Source of the DNA: Hyperoodon ampullatus
Lineage: Eukaryota; Chordata; Mammalia; Artiodactyla; Ziphiidae
Reading direction: 5' to 3'
DNA length: 64,000 nt
Assembly: GCA_949752795.1 (NCBI GenBank)
Contig: OX457072.1
Coordinates: forward strand, 3,162,001 to 3,226,000
The translations under genes were made by a program, and so were the position numbers. Under the pieces are notes generated by a model. That model had not been told where the DNA came from and did not search any database. It saw only the letters and a program-made list of their open reading frames with translations. Of this stretch, positions 54,593 through 64,000 are shown piece after piece; position 1 is the stretch's first letter; each line of letters opens with the position of its first letter.

Positions 54593-55979
54593 AAGTATCC
54601 ATGAAAAATAGAACAGACTTTGGCTTGTGGAGGGATTAAAAGTTTGATGAAGGAGCATTATTCCAAATAATGATCACATTTCCTGTTATTGTTGTATCAT
54701 AAAGCCAGTAGTTTTCATTAATGACTTATAGCATCTAGGGCAATGGGCCCAACGGTAGCGTGCATTCTGAATTCTCACTTTTCTAGTGTAGCCAAAAAAT
54801 AAAAGTAGGAGCTGTGGAGTCAGACACTGCTGAGAATGAATGGAGCTCTGTTGCTTAGTCGCTGTGTTACCCCGAGCCACCGACTGCCCTCTCTGTGGAG
54901 TAGGCTTGATGCTGCAGCACTTGGTGTCGTGTGGTCACTGTGGGATGTGGAAAGGGCCTCCTCTGGTGCCCTGCACAGGTGACCTCAGAGGGAACGACGC
55001 AGTGCCCCCGACACTCACCCTGGAGGCTCCCAAGCTGGAATTCCTGCCCCCAGCCCCCATCCGCAGCAGGGGCCGGCTGGGGGGGTGGGGAGCCCGGCCG
55101 CTGTCAGTATCAGCCCTCGACAAGGGTTGTTATTTTTCCTGTCATGTTTGTTGGGGTCCAGCTCAAGTTTGTTTTTCTTGCAGAAAGGCAGGAAGGCCAA
55201 TTTGGAACACACACAACTCATGTCATCGGCGGTGGCTCGCCCAGTGCCTGGCACTGGCTCCCTGACAGTTAAAAGGCGCAGGGTGGGCGAGCCCAGCAGC
55301 CAGCCCCAGGAAGAAGGAAAAGGAGGGAGAATGTGAGATGCTTATCTGCTCAGGCCTGGGGGGGCCCATTCTTCTCCCCCCTGCTCCTCCCCCCCGGGGG
55401 ACTCCTGGCCTAAGCGCCACAGCCTCCCGCCCGAGGCCTCCACGCTCCATCCACCTCTTCCTCTCGCTGAATGCCCGAGGAAGCATCCCACCCTAAGGAG
55501 GGGAAAGTCTGCATCAGCAGAGATCCACACCACAGCCTGGAGGGAGGCAAAGGCAGGAAGAGGGAGAAAGAGCAGTTTCCACTCTGGACCCAAGACAATC
55601 GTGTGCGGTTATTTGAGAAGAGCTTGGTGTTTTTCCACCCTGACTTGAGTAGCAGCCTCGGGAGTCTCCTTAGAGAAGCTTTCACTGCCTTTCAGTGTCA
55701 GGGTGTCGGATGGAGTGATGCTTTTGGGTGTGTGGAGACCCGATGGGTGTCGTCCAGTCCGAGCGGGTAAAGGTGCTGGCCGCGCAAGACCCGACCACAG
55801 CCTCACAGCTTAAGGAGGGGGCAGCTGATTCCAGGGCTGGTGTGATTACAGTTGGGTAAAATTGGAAATTAAAAAATACATGTAAGCAATGAACACTTCT
55901 AACATATGTCCTCAGTAACTAAGGCTCCCTCAGTCAATCTATTAACAGATATTTTGGGGAGCCAGTGTACTTCCAGGGT
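54593..55979. other. Unique sequence, GC-rich at 54840-55810
   Basis: Repeat-free and GC-rich, with 'ccagctcaagtttgtttttc' and 'cttgcagaaaggcagg' near 55158-55195. Overlapping small frames on both strands (up to 141 codons) match no known protein. Candidate regulatory element or untranslated exon, without proof. Confidence 0.45.
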
Positions 55980-56150
55980 ATTTAGCTCATGGAAACATCT
56001 GTTTTCTCACCTGTAAAATGGCAGATGATAGGGTTTGCTTTGCAGGGTTTTGAAAGGATCAGAGAGACCGTGCTTTTAGCATGATTCCTAACACCTAGTA
56101 GTCTCCCAGCAAATGACAGCCATTTTTATGATTCCTGTGTGCTCAACACT
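55980..56150 (+). mobile_element. MIR fossil
   Basis: 'ttttctcacctgtaaaatgg', 'ttgcagggttttgaaaggat' and 'cctaacacctagtagtctcc' follow plus-strand MIR 3' order. Confidence 0.7.
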
Positions 56151-56504
56151 TTAAAAAGAATTGTGTTGGTTGTAGTTAGAAGAGAAGCTAGAATCAAGGT
56201 TTTAGAGCAAATCTTTGGAAAATCACACTTTACCTGGTGGTGTAAGATCAGCACATTAAACATTCAAAAAGCATTTGTTGAATAAACTAATACCTTTAGG
56301 GATATTTCTCTTTTGTGTATTTCGTCTTCCAACTACGCAGTAAGGCAGCAGCCTTGTTTTTCATATCCTTGAGATAAAATAAATCTTGCATGCAAGATTT
56401 CTGTTGTGTTGAAGTTTCTGTTTACATGGGTTCTACATGCAATCCTTTAACACGTTTCACTTGCTTATCAAGCCCTTCACAAATCCTTCACCAGATGCAG
56501 TGGA
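56151..56504. other. Unassigned sequence
   Basis: Nothing recognised. Confidence 0.4.
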
Positions 56505-57017
56505 TCACGTGTCCAAAGACGGCTGCAGCTGTATCCCACACCCTGCAGGGCTCTTGTTCGGTGTAACCGGTCCCTCGTCAGAAGATGATGGCTCTTTCTC
56601 ATCGCTTGGAATCCAGGCTGGCCCTGCGACTGCTTGGACCGATGGACAGCCGTGGAAGTCGTGTTCTGGGGCGGCAAGCCCAGGCGTGAACAAGGAGGGA
56701 CAGTTTCTGTCTTTCTGTCCTCGGAGGTCCAGGAGGTCAGCAGTCTGGCTACCAGCTAGACCCTGCAGAGAGGGACATGAAGAGGGAGGGGGCCTGAAAC
56801 TGTATCGAAAGAGAAGTCCAGCTGTTCCACGTCCCAGCCGAGCCCAGACCCTCGCTAACCTGCTGCGCACGTGTATCCACGTGCAGGACCACAGGAAAGA
56901 CAGCGGAAGAACCAGCTGCCCAGCCCAGGCTGCAGAATCAAGAGCAAATAAATGGTGACAGTTTTAAGCTACTAAGTTTCGGGGTGTTTTGTGATGCACA
57001 ACAGATAATCAAAACAT
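56505..57017 (+). mobile_element. MaLR-type (MLT1-like) LTR
   Basis: The 3' half is clear: 'gaccacaggaaagacagcgg', 'ccagctgcccagcccaggct', 'agagcaaataaatggtgaca', 'gttttaagctactaagtttc' and 'gatgcacaacagataatcaa'. The 5' end is less certain. A 173-codon frame (56437-56958, +) lies almost wholly inside and is not a gene. Confidence 0.65.
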
Positions 57018-57446
57018 CAGATAAACTAATGTTGAATCTCTGTTGGATTATTTTCCGATGTTGAGTGAGAATGGTTTTTGGTTCATACAACTTGAGTTTA
57101 TAAGTATGATCTTGTGAAGAGTGTATACTTGACAATTTTACAAGTGCTGTGTTTTTCTAGATAGACCAATTAGGTCATTCTTTCTTCTGTTTTAATTCTC
57201 CATTTCTTTTTCCTGGTCATGTTACATTAGATTACAGGGTATTTTCGAAGTGTTGGTCCCAATTGATCACAGTAAATATTAGCCATATTGAGATTATTTA
57301 ATGATTGTTTCTCTATTTAAATTATTTGGGAGTATTTAGTACCTATAAGCTCCCTCAAAGTAGAAGATGAAATTGCTTAGTAATTTTTCTGCAGAAGTTG
57401 GAAGTGAATTTGACTTATTAACTTAGTAAATGGTGCATTTATCATT
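57018..57446. other. Unassigned AT-rich sequence
   Basis: Nothing recognised. Confidence 0.4.
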
Positions 57447-57974
57447 GTTTTCTTCTTTTTGTTTTTTTTTGTGATTGTGGTTAAAATACACACAGAATTT
57501 ACCATCTTAACCATTTTTAGGTGTACAGTTCAGGGGCATTAAGTACATTCACACTGTTGTGCAAGCATCACCACCATCCTCTCCAGAACTGTTCCATCTT
57601 CCCAAACTGGAACTCTGTCCACATTAAACATTACCTCCCTGTTTCCCCCTCCTCAGCCCCTGGCACCCACCATCTACTTTCTGTCTCTATGAACTTTATA
57701 CTCTAGGGACCTCACATTAATGAAATCATACAGTATTTGTCCTTTTGTGACTGGCTTATTTCACATGGCATTAACTCAAGGTTCATCCATGTTGTAGGAT
57801 TCATGTTCTCCTCCTTTTTTAAAGGCTGAATAATATTCCGTGGCATGGATGGACCACATTTTGTTTGTCCATCATCTATCAGTGGACGCTGTGTTTCTTC
57901 CACCTCTTAGCTATTGTGAATGATGCTGCTATGAACGTGAATGTGCAAATATCTCTTTGAGTCCCTGCTTTCAG
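57447..57974 (-). mobile_element. Older L1: 3' UTR and end of ORF2
   Basis: 'aaaatacacacagaatttac', 'aggtgtacagttcaggggca', 'ttatttcacatggcattaac', 'aggctgaataatattccgtg' and 'gctattgtgaatgatgctgc'. Confidence 0.92.
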
Positions 57975-57990
57975 TTCTTGTTTTCCTCTT

Positions 57991-58039
57991 AAAAAAATTT
58001 TTTTATTGAGGTATAACTGACAAATAAAATTGCATACAT
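57991..58039 (-). mobile_element. Ultra-short L1 insertion (about 49 bp)
   Basis: Consists only of 'attgaggtataactgacaaa' type L1 3' end with its T-rich tail. It is flanked by 'ttcttgttttcctctt' (57975-57990) and 'ttcttgtttttctctt' (58040-58055), a 16-bp target duplication with one mismatch. Confidence 0.8.
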
Positions 58040-58055
58040 TTCTTGTTTTTCTCTT

Positions 58056-58209
58056 TTAAGAAAAAGCATTTTATACTTGGTTTCTGCTTCCCATTGACCT
58101 CTCACTGGTTTTTGGTTTTGTTTTGTTTTTGTATCAACACATAGTTTAGCACTTTATAAAGGTAAGATATTTAAGTGAACTTATTAATATTTAACTTCAT
58201 TAAAATTTT
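58056..58209. other. Unassigned sequence
   Basis: AT-rich, nothing recognised. Confidence 0.4.
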
Positions 58210-58390
58210 TTTTAATCACTGAGTTTCTGTGACACCCTGAGTTAGTTACCTTACTTCTCAGAGACTAGGTTCCTCATATGTAACAGTGGGTAACAAGACC
58301 TGGGTATGGCTGGTGGTGAGGATGGAATGAGCTGACGTGTGTAAGGGGCCGGGCACGCGGTAACGGTGCTCAGTCAGGTTAAGTCCTCTT
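58210..58390 (+). mobile_element. MIR fossil
   Basis: 'gagttagttaccttacttct', 'gactaggttcctcatatgta' and 'ggatggaatgagctgacgtg' follow MIR order. Confidence 0.65.
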
Positions 58391-58399
58391 TCATCCCCT

Positions 58400-60360
58400 A
58401 CCCCAGCTTTATTCAGGTGTAATTGGCAAACAAAAGTTGTGTATGTTTAAGGTGTGCAGTTGATGTTTTCGTATATGTATGCACTGTGAAGTAATCACCA
58501 CAATCAAGCTAATTCACACATCCAATTCCTCACAAAGTTATCCTTTGTGTGTGTGGTGAGAACTCTTAACTCTCAGCACATTTCAAGTATACAATGCAGT
58601 AGTGTTAATGATAGTCACCTTGCCGTACACTAGATCTCCAGAACTTATCCATCCTGCATAACTGAAACTTTGAACCCCTTGACCAACATCTCCCATTTCC
58701 CTGCGCCTCTCTCCCTGCAACCTCACTCTACTCGCTGCTTCTGTCAGTGACTATTTGAGATCCCACAAATAAGTGATATCATGCAATATTTGTCTTTCTG
58801 TGTCTGACTTACATCACTTTAGCATAAGGTCCTCCAGGTTTATCCATGTTGTTGCTAATGGCACGATTTCTTTCCTTTTTAATGCTGAATAATATCCCAT
58901 TGCACGTGTGTGTGTATACATATACATTGTATATATATGCTTCTTTGCCTGTGAGATACGTATATAGTATCTATCACATTTTCTTTATCCATTCATCTGT
59001 TGACAGACATTTAGACTGTTTCCATATCTTGGTCAGTGTGAATAATGCTGTACTTACTCCACGTTCATTGGGAGAACACTATCCTTTTGAGATATTGATT
59101 TCATTTCCTCTGGATATGAATCCCAGAAGTAAGATTGCTGGGTCATATGGCAGCTCCACTTTTAATTTTTTGAGAAACCCTCATACTGTTTTCCATAATG
59201 GCTGTACCAGTTGACATCCCACGAAGAGTGCAACAGGGTTTCCTTTTCTCCACATCCTGGTCGACACTGTTACCTTTTGTCTTCTTGACCTTGGTGTGAG
59301 GTGATATTGTGGTTTTGATGCGCATTTTCTTGATGATTTGTTGAACCTTTTCACATACCTGTTGGCCATTAGTAAGCCTTATTTTGAGAAATGTCTATTC
59401 AGGTCTTTTGTCCATTTTAAAATCAGGTTATTTGTTTTTTTGCTACTGAGTTCTATGAGTTCCTATATAAATATAGGGTAGTAACTGCTTGTCAGATACA
59501 TGGGTTTCAAATATTTTCTCCCATCATGTAGGTTGCCTTTTTGCTCTCGATTGCTTCCTTTGCTGTGCAGAAGCTTTTTAGTTTGATGCAATCCCACATG
59601 TCTAGTTTTGCTTTTGTTGCCTGTGCTTTTGGTGTCATAGCCAAAAAAATCATTGCCCAGATGAAGGTCAGGAAGCTTTTGCCTTATGTTTTCTTCTTCA
59701 TTTATTAGTTGTAAGAGTTACTTTGTTGCATCTTTAGGATTTTCTGCATATATGATCATGTCATCTGTAAACAGGTAATTTCACTTCTTCCTTTCCAATT
59801 TGAATGCTTATTATTTCTTTTTCTTGTCTAATTGCTCTGACTAGGACTTCCAGTGCTATGATGAGTAGAGGTATTGAGAGAGGTCATCCTTGCCTTGTAC
59901 CAGATCTTAGTGGGAAAACCTTCATTGATTATAATGTTAGTTGTGGCTTTTCATACATGACCTTTATTGTGCTGAGGTAAGTTCCTTCTATACCTATTTT
60001 GTTGACATTTTTTTTTATCAAGACCTGATGTTGCATTTTGTCAAATGCTTTTTCTGTGTCTAATTGACATGATCATGTATCTTTTCCCCTTCATTCTGTT
60101 AATGTGATGTATCACATTGATTTGTATATGTTGCACCATCCTCACACCCCAGGGAAAATCTCGCTTGGCCATGGTATATGATCCTTTCACTGTGCTGCTG
60201 AATTTGGTTTGCTAGTATTTTATTGAAGATTTTTGCATCTATGTTCATCGGGGATATTGGCCTTCAGTTTTCTTGTGGTATCTTTGTCTGACTTTGGTGT
60301 CAGGGTAATACTGGCTTTGTGAAATGAGTTTAAATTCTCACTGTTTTTTGATCTTTATAG
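58400..60360 (-). mobile_element. Old L1, about 2 kb: 3' UTR and ORF2 3' part
   Basis: 3' UTR 'attcaggtgtaattggcaaa', 'aagtaatcaccacaatcaag', 'gccgtacactagatctccag', then ORF2 'cattcatctgttgacagaca', 'taagattgctgggtcatatg', 'ctttgctgtgcagaagcttt', 'gtcatctgtaaacaggtaat' and 'tgtatcacattgatttgtat'. Many stops and indels. A TA-rich run lies at 58912-58939. Confidence 0.92.
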
Positions 60361-61497
60361 AGTATCCCATTTTTCTGTACTTTTCCCTCTCTGAGTCCAG
60401 AAAAGCCATTTAAGTCATAAGAGAAATTTTCTTCGTATGTATGAATTAATTTCCATTTCGTTTATTAACAATCTATTTACTTCCTCTTACTTCTTGCTAA
60501 AATCATGATCCTTCTCTCAATTGTAATTAGTCTCCTTCTCTGCTGTAAAAAGTTGATTGTGAAACTGAGAGCCTTGATACAGTGGTAGATAATAGATGAT
60601 TCCTATGGAAAGAATAGCCTGTGGTGCTGACAGTGAAGTAAACTATCCTTCAAACCATCACTTTAGCAGGTTCTCCTTTTCATTTTGGAGAATGGAGGGT
60701 AGTATCGCTTTCCAGGGGGTGGGGTGGGGGGATGAGACAGTGGTCCTGGGAAAGGTGCTCTCCTGGACGGGAAGGGAGCTGGGTGGCACGGTTCGATGGC
60801 ATACTCTACAGCGAGCAGCAAGGGCTCAGCTCTGACGGCATCACTGTGTTTGCCCACGTGGCATTATCCATCCTGGAATCTTCTCCTCCCAAGTTCAGAT
60901 CTTTGGCTTCATGCTTCTTTCACCCCATCCTGAGGTGTCCTCTGCAAGACATACAACCATCCAGACATCAGAACCTACTTAACACAAAAAGACGTAAACT
61001 TGTCAGGTTCCTAAGCTAAGTTTTAGGATTATGCCTTTTATTTAGAATTCTTGGCAAATAATTTGTCTATAGGGAGAAACAAAGTGTAAGACATTAAAGA
61101 CTAACATTGATGTTAAAGTAACTCCTCCCTAAGTAAGCTACGGTAGGTTTCAGGTTCATAAATGATTGTAGGGTTAGAACCTTTTAGTATCTTGTTAAAA
61201 ATTCATAATGGCTATAATTAATGGGTAAAAAGTATAGCATTTACGGTGTAAGATTAGTACTTAGGAGGTTACTGCAAGTTCTTTCTAGATCACGAGGCAC
61301 CCTGGCTATTTGCTGTCTCAGACACCTCTTCGGTCTTTCTACTGGAATGGATATACATGAGGAGAAGATGTAACTTCTAGATTATAGGTCACGTTTTCAT
61401 AATTCTTTGCATATCCAGTACTTTTTCATTGTATGCTGAGCATTAAGGAGGATGTATGTTCACAGCTTTTAGATGATGTCACCTTTCTTTAAAGATG
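60361..61497. other. Unassigned sequence
   Basis: No gene or repeat recognised over 1.1 kb. 60690-60790 is G-rich ('ccagggggtggggtgggggg'). Confidence 0.45.
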
Positions 61498-61508
61498 ATT
61501 GAGTTTTA

Positions 61509-61959
61509 ATTTACAACAACCAAGACATGGAAGCAACCTAAACGTCCAACAACAGTCAGGTGAATGGATAAAGAAGATGTGGTACCTATACACAATGGAA
61601 TACTTACTACTCAGCCATAAAAAAGAATGGAATAAGGCCATTTGTAGTAACATGGATGGACCCAGAGTTTATCATACTAAGTGAAGTAAGTCAGACAGAG
61701 AAAGACAAATATCATGATATCGCTTATATGTAGGATCTAAAAAAATGACACAAATGAACTTATTTGCAAAACAGGAACAGACTCACAGGCAGAAAAAAAT
61801 CTTATGGTTACCAAAGGTGAAAGTGGGGGATAAACTAGGAGTTTGGAATTAGCAGATACAAACCACTATATATAAAATAGATATACAACAAGGACCTACT
61901 GTGTAGCAGAGGGAGCTATATTCAGTATCTTGTAATAACCTGTAATGGAAAAGAACCTG

Positions 61960-62015
<56 letters not shown>

Positions 62016-62094
62016 CTGAATCACTTAGCTGCACATCTGCAACTAACACAACATTGTAAATCAACTATACTTCAATAAAAACAAACAAAAAGTT
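61509..62094 (+). mobile_element. L1 end of ORF2 and 3' UTR with long (TA)n
   Basis: 'agacatggaagcaacctaaa', 'tactactcagccataaaaaa', 'actaagtgaagtaagtcaga', 'aacaaggacctactgtgtag', 'cattgtaaatcaactatact' and an A-rich tail. The ORF2 C-terminus is readable at 61499-61684 ('YTMEYLLLSHKKEWNK'). Perfect target duplication 'attgagtttta' at 61498-61508 and 62095-62105. Confidence 0.95.
61962..62014. repeat. (TA)n microsatellite
   Basis: About 26 uninterrupted AT/TA units, in the same place in the L1 3' UTR where other copies carry shorter TA or CA tracts. Confidence 0.97.
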
Positions 62095-62105
62095 ATTGAG
62101 TTTTA

Positions 62106-62814
62106 TTCTCGCAAGCAGTTATTAGGGGGGTCTCTTGATCCTACCAGATGGGTCTGTTTCTGTTTGCCCTTTGCCCTAGGGTCTGGCCCTTATTCTGGGG
62201 CACGTTCTTTACTCAGAATCCAGCATCCGCCAGCCCTGAGTGACATGGGGACCCCCGCGGAGCTCTCCTCTGCAGGACCTCTGAGAACCTGCCCTGTGCT
62301 GTGCAGTCCAGCCTTCAACCCAGGAGCAGGGCGGTGCCCACGCAGGCTTCTGCCACCCCCTTCTCCCTAGTGCCTGTCGCCACAAATTCCAGCTCCTTCC
62401 CTGCCCCAAATGCCTCCATCTTCTCCTGCAAGTTGTAGATGCCAGGGCTGTGTGTTTGGGAGTGTGATGTGACCCTGGGCTGAAAGCCAGGGCAAACTGG
62501 GGCTCATTTCGGGTATTTCCCTTTTCTCTAGGATTACCACCCTCTGCTTCCTGTTGTCCGGGGCTGGAAAACATTTGGTTTATATCAAGTACCGTTTAAT
62601 CGTTGTCTTCAGTGGGAAGCTAGGGCTGGTTCAAGGTACTCGGTCAGAATGGGAAGCTGGGCGGCAGAAGTAGCAAAGCTTTTAGAACAGGAACCCCTGA
62701 AGTCCGATTCAGTTCTGCGGCGAATATGATTTTTACACTATTCTGTATAGCTTTATGGTCTTCTGTTTACGTAAAATGGTAGCCTTTTATAGCCTGAAGG
62801 AATTTAAAAAATCT
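62106..62814. other. Unassigned sequence
   Basis: GC-rich at 62160-62400, no gene or repeat recognised. Confidence 0.45.
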
Positions 62815-62895
62815 TTTCAGCTCTTACTTTTAGAGATGAGAAAACTGGGGTCCCAAAGGGTAGAGATTTGTTAAGGTCAAAGGGCAGAGCTGGGT
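62815..62895 (-). mobile_element. MIR fragment
   Basis: 'ttagagatgagaaaactggg', 'taaggtcaaagggcagagct' are minus-strand MIR core. Confidence 0.65.
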
Positions 62896-63054
62896 TTCTT
62901 TGGTTCTCTTTTTGGATTTGGTGCTTCCTCGGCTCCCTCTCTGTTCTTACCTTCCAGTTTCTCGTCTTCTTTGGCTCTTCTTGTTGGAAAGTAATGAAGA
63001 GCCAGCTGCTGCAGGAGATGGGGATGTGGTTTTCAGAGTCCCAGCCAGCCTCAG

Positions 63055-63672
63055 AATCACACAGCAGTATGGCGGTTCCTCAAAACAAATTAAACATAGA
63101 ATTACCATATGAGCCAGTATTTCTACTTCTGGGTATATTCCCAAGAGAATCAAAAGCAGGGATTCGAATAGATTCTTGTACATCCATGTTTATGGTGATG
63201 TTATTCACAACAGCCGAAAGGTGGAAGCAACCCAAGTGTCCGTCAACGGATGAATGGATAAGCAAACACTCTCTGTACATACAATGCGGTATTATTAAAC
63301 CTTACAAAGGAAGGAAGTTCTGACACAGGATCTAACATGGATGAAACTTGAGGACTTTAAGTAAGTGAAATAAGCCAGTCATAGAAAGAGAAATACCTCC
63401 TATAAGGTGATTCCACTTATATGAGGTCCCTAGAAGAGTCAAATTCATAGAGACAGGCAGGAGGATAGTGGTTTCCAGGGAATGGGGTGAGGGAGATGGG
63501 AGTTACTGTTTAATGGGACAGAGTTCCAGTTTGGGAAGATGGAAAAATTCTGGAGATGATTGGTGGGGAGGGTGATACAGCAATGTGAATGGACATAACA
63601 CGGCAGAACCGTACACCTAAAGCTGGCTCAGATGGTAAATGTTATGTTATGTGTATTTTACCACAATTAAAG
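63055..63672 (+). mobile_element. Older L1: end of ORF2 and 3' UTR
   Basis: 'atggcggttcctcaaaacaa', 'aattaccatatgagccagta', 'ggtggaagcaacccaagtgt', 'gagttactgtttaatgggac' and 'gtgtattttaccacaattaa'. A frame at 62868-63323 joins unrelated upstream sequence to an L1 ORF2 relic ('WKQPKCPSTDEWISK'). Confidence 0.92.
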
Positions 63673-63837
63673 GAAGCATTACAGAGCACAGGATTGGGGG
63701 AGGAGGCTTGGAGCTGAGAGATATCAGTAACAAGCAGAATTGCTATTAAGCATAATTCTTGCCTAAGCCTGCTGCAGCTCCGTGTGTAATCACTTTCTGT
63801 AACTGTATTAATGTTTTTATTTTTATTTAAAAATAAA

Positions 63838-63950
63838 AAAAATCATTTTATTGAAGTAGAGTTGATGTGCACTGCTGTGTCAATTTCTGCCACACAGCAA
63901 AGTGACTCAGTGACACACATACACGTTCTTTTTCATATTCTTTTCAGGAT
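63838..63950 (-). mobile_element. L1 3' end near the window edge
   Basis: 'attgaagtagagttgatgtg', 'cagcaaagtgactcagtgac' and 'cgttctttttcatattcttt'. It stops at about 63947, where sequence not of L1 type begins, so it is another 5'-truncated copy. Confidence 0.85.
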
Positions 63951-64000
63951 GCCTCCTCCCGAACCAGGTCGGGTTCCCAAGTCCTAAAGAAGGAAGCGCA
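63951..64000. other. Unassigned window end
   Basis: Fifty bases, nothing recognised. Confidence 0.4.

Noticed and set aside
56437..56958. 173-codon open frame
   Set aside because: It lies almost wholly inside a MaLR-type LTR, and the antisense strand is also open. This is repeat sequence, not a gene.
62868..63323. 151-codon open frame
   Set aside because: A fusion by chance of unique sequence to a decayed L1 ORF2 end.

Overview
The window is non-coding mammalian nuclear DNA. The organism is most likely a cetacean (whale or dolphin). Thirteen copies of a tRNA-derived SINE have the head 'gggcttccctggtgg', a cryptic Pol III promoter and the 'cacaacagtgagaggcc' or 'agatcccacaagcc' body typical of the CHR family (Cetacea, Hippopotamidae, Ruminantia). 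They sit beside L1 3' ends of the cetartiodactyl type. I saw no ruminant BovA or Bov-tA SINE. The species call is inference from repeat families only.

I found no intact protein-coding gene and no RNA gene. The only gene-derived sequence I can name is a processed pseudogene of ribosomal protein RPS15A (uS8), minus strand, about 33098-33545. It keeps a full 130-codon frame length, with one in-frame stop at codon 18. All open frames of up to 191 codons look like chance frames or transposon relics.

Layout: 1-5 kb is mostly unique sequence with one MER58-like hAT copy, one MIR and a short L1 tail. 5-7.2 kb holds MIR copies split by a MaLR-type LTR and by a SINE. 7.2-15.8 kb is mainly unique with scattered MIR/L2 fossils. 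15.8-21.5 kb holds three L1 pieces, three SINEs, a hAT relic and a candidate solo LTR. 21.5-23.9 kb is repeat-poor. 24-25.8 kb is an L1 carrying an inverted solo LTR. 25.8-33 kb mixes old L1, L2 and MIR with two SINEs and a GC-rich stretch at 31.1-31.7 kb. 33.1-33.5 kb is the RPS15A pseudogene. 35.3-40.8 kb is rich in nested young insertions. 43.4-46 kb holds a nested L1/SINE block and an ancient L1 3' region. 48-54.6 kb and 57.4-60.4 kb are dominated by L1 fragments. 54.8-55.8 kb is GC-rich unique sequence. 61.5-64 kb holds three more L1 pieces.

There is no operon-like or pathway logic here. What the window shows well is retrotransposition history: target-site duplications, insertions nested at the same site, tail-only or near tail-only insertions, internally expanded SINEs and one short poly(A)-tailed insert that I cannot assign. 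I found no convincing new biological system and say so plainly.
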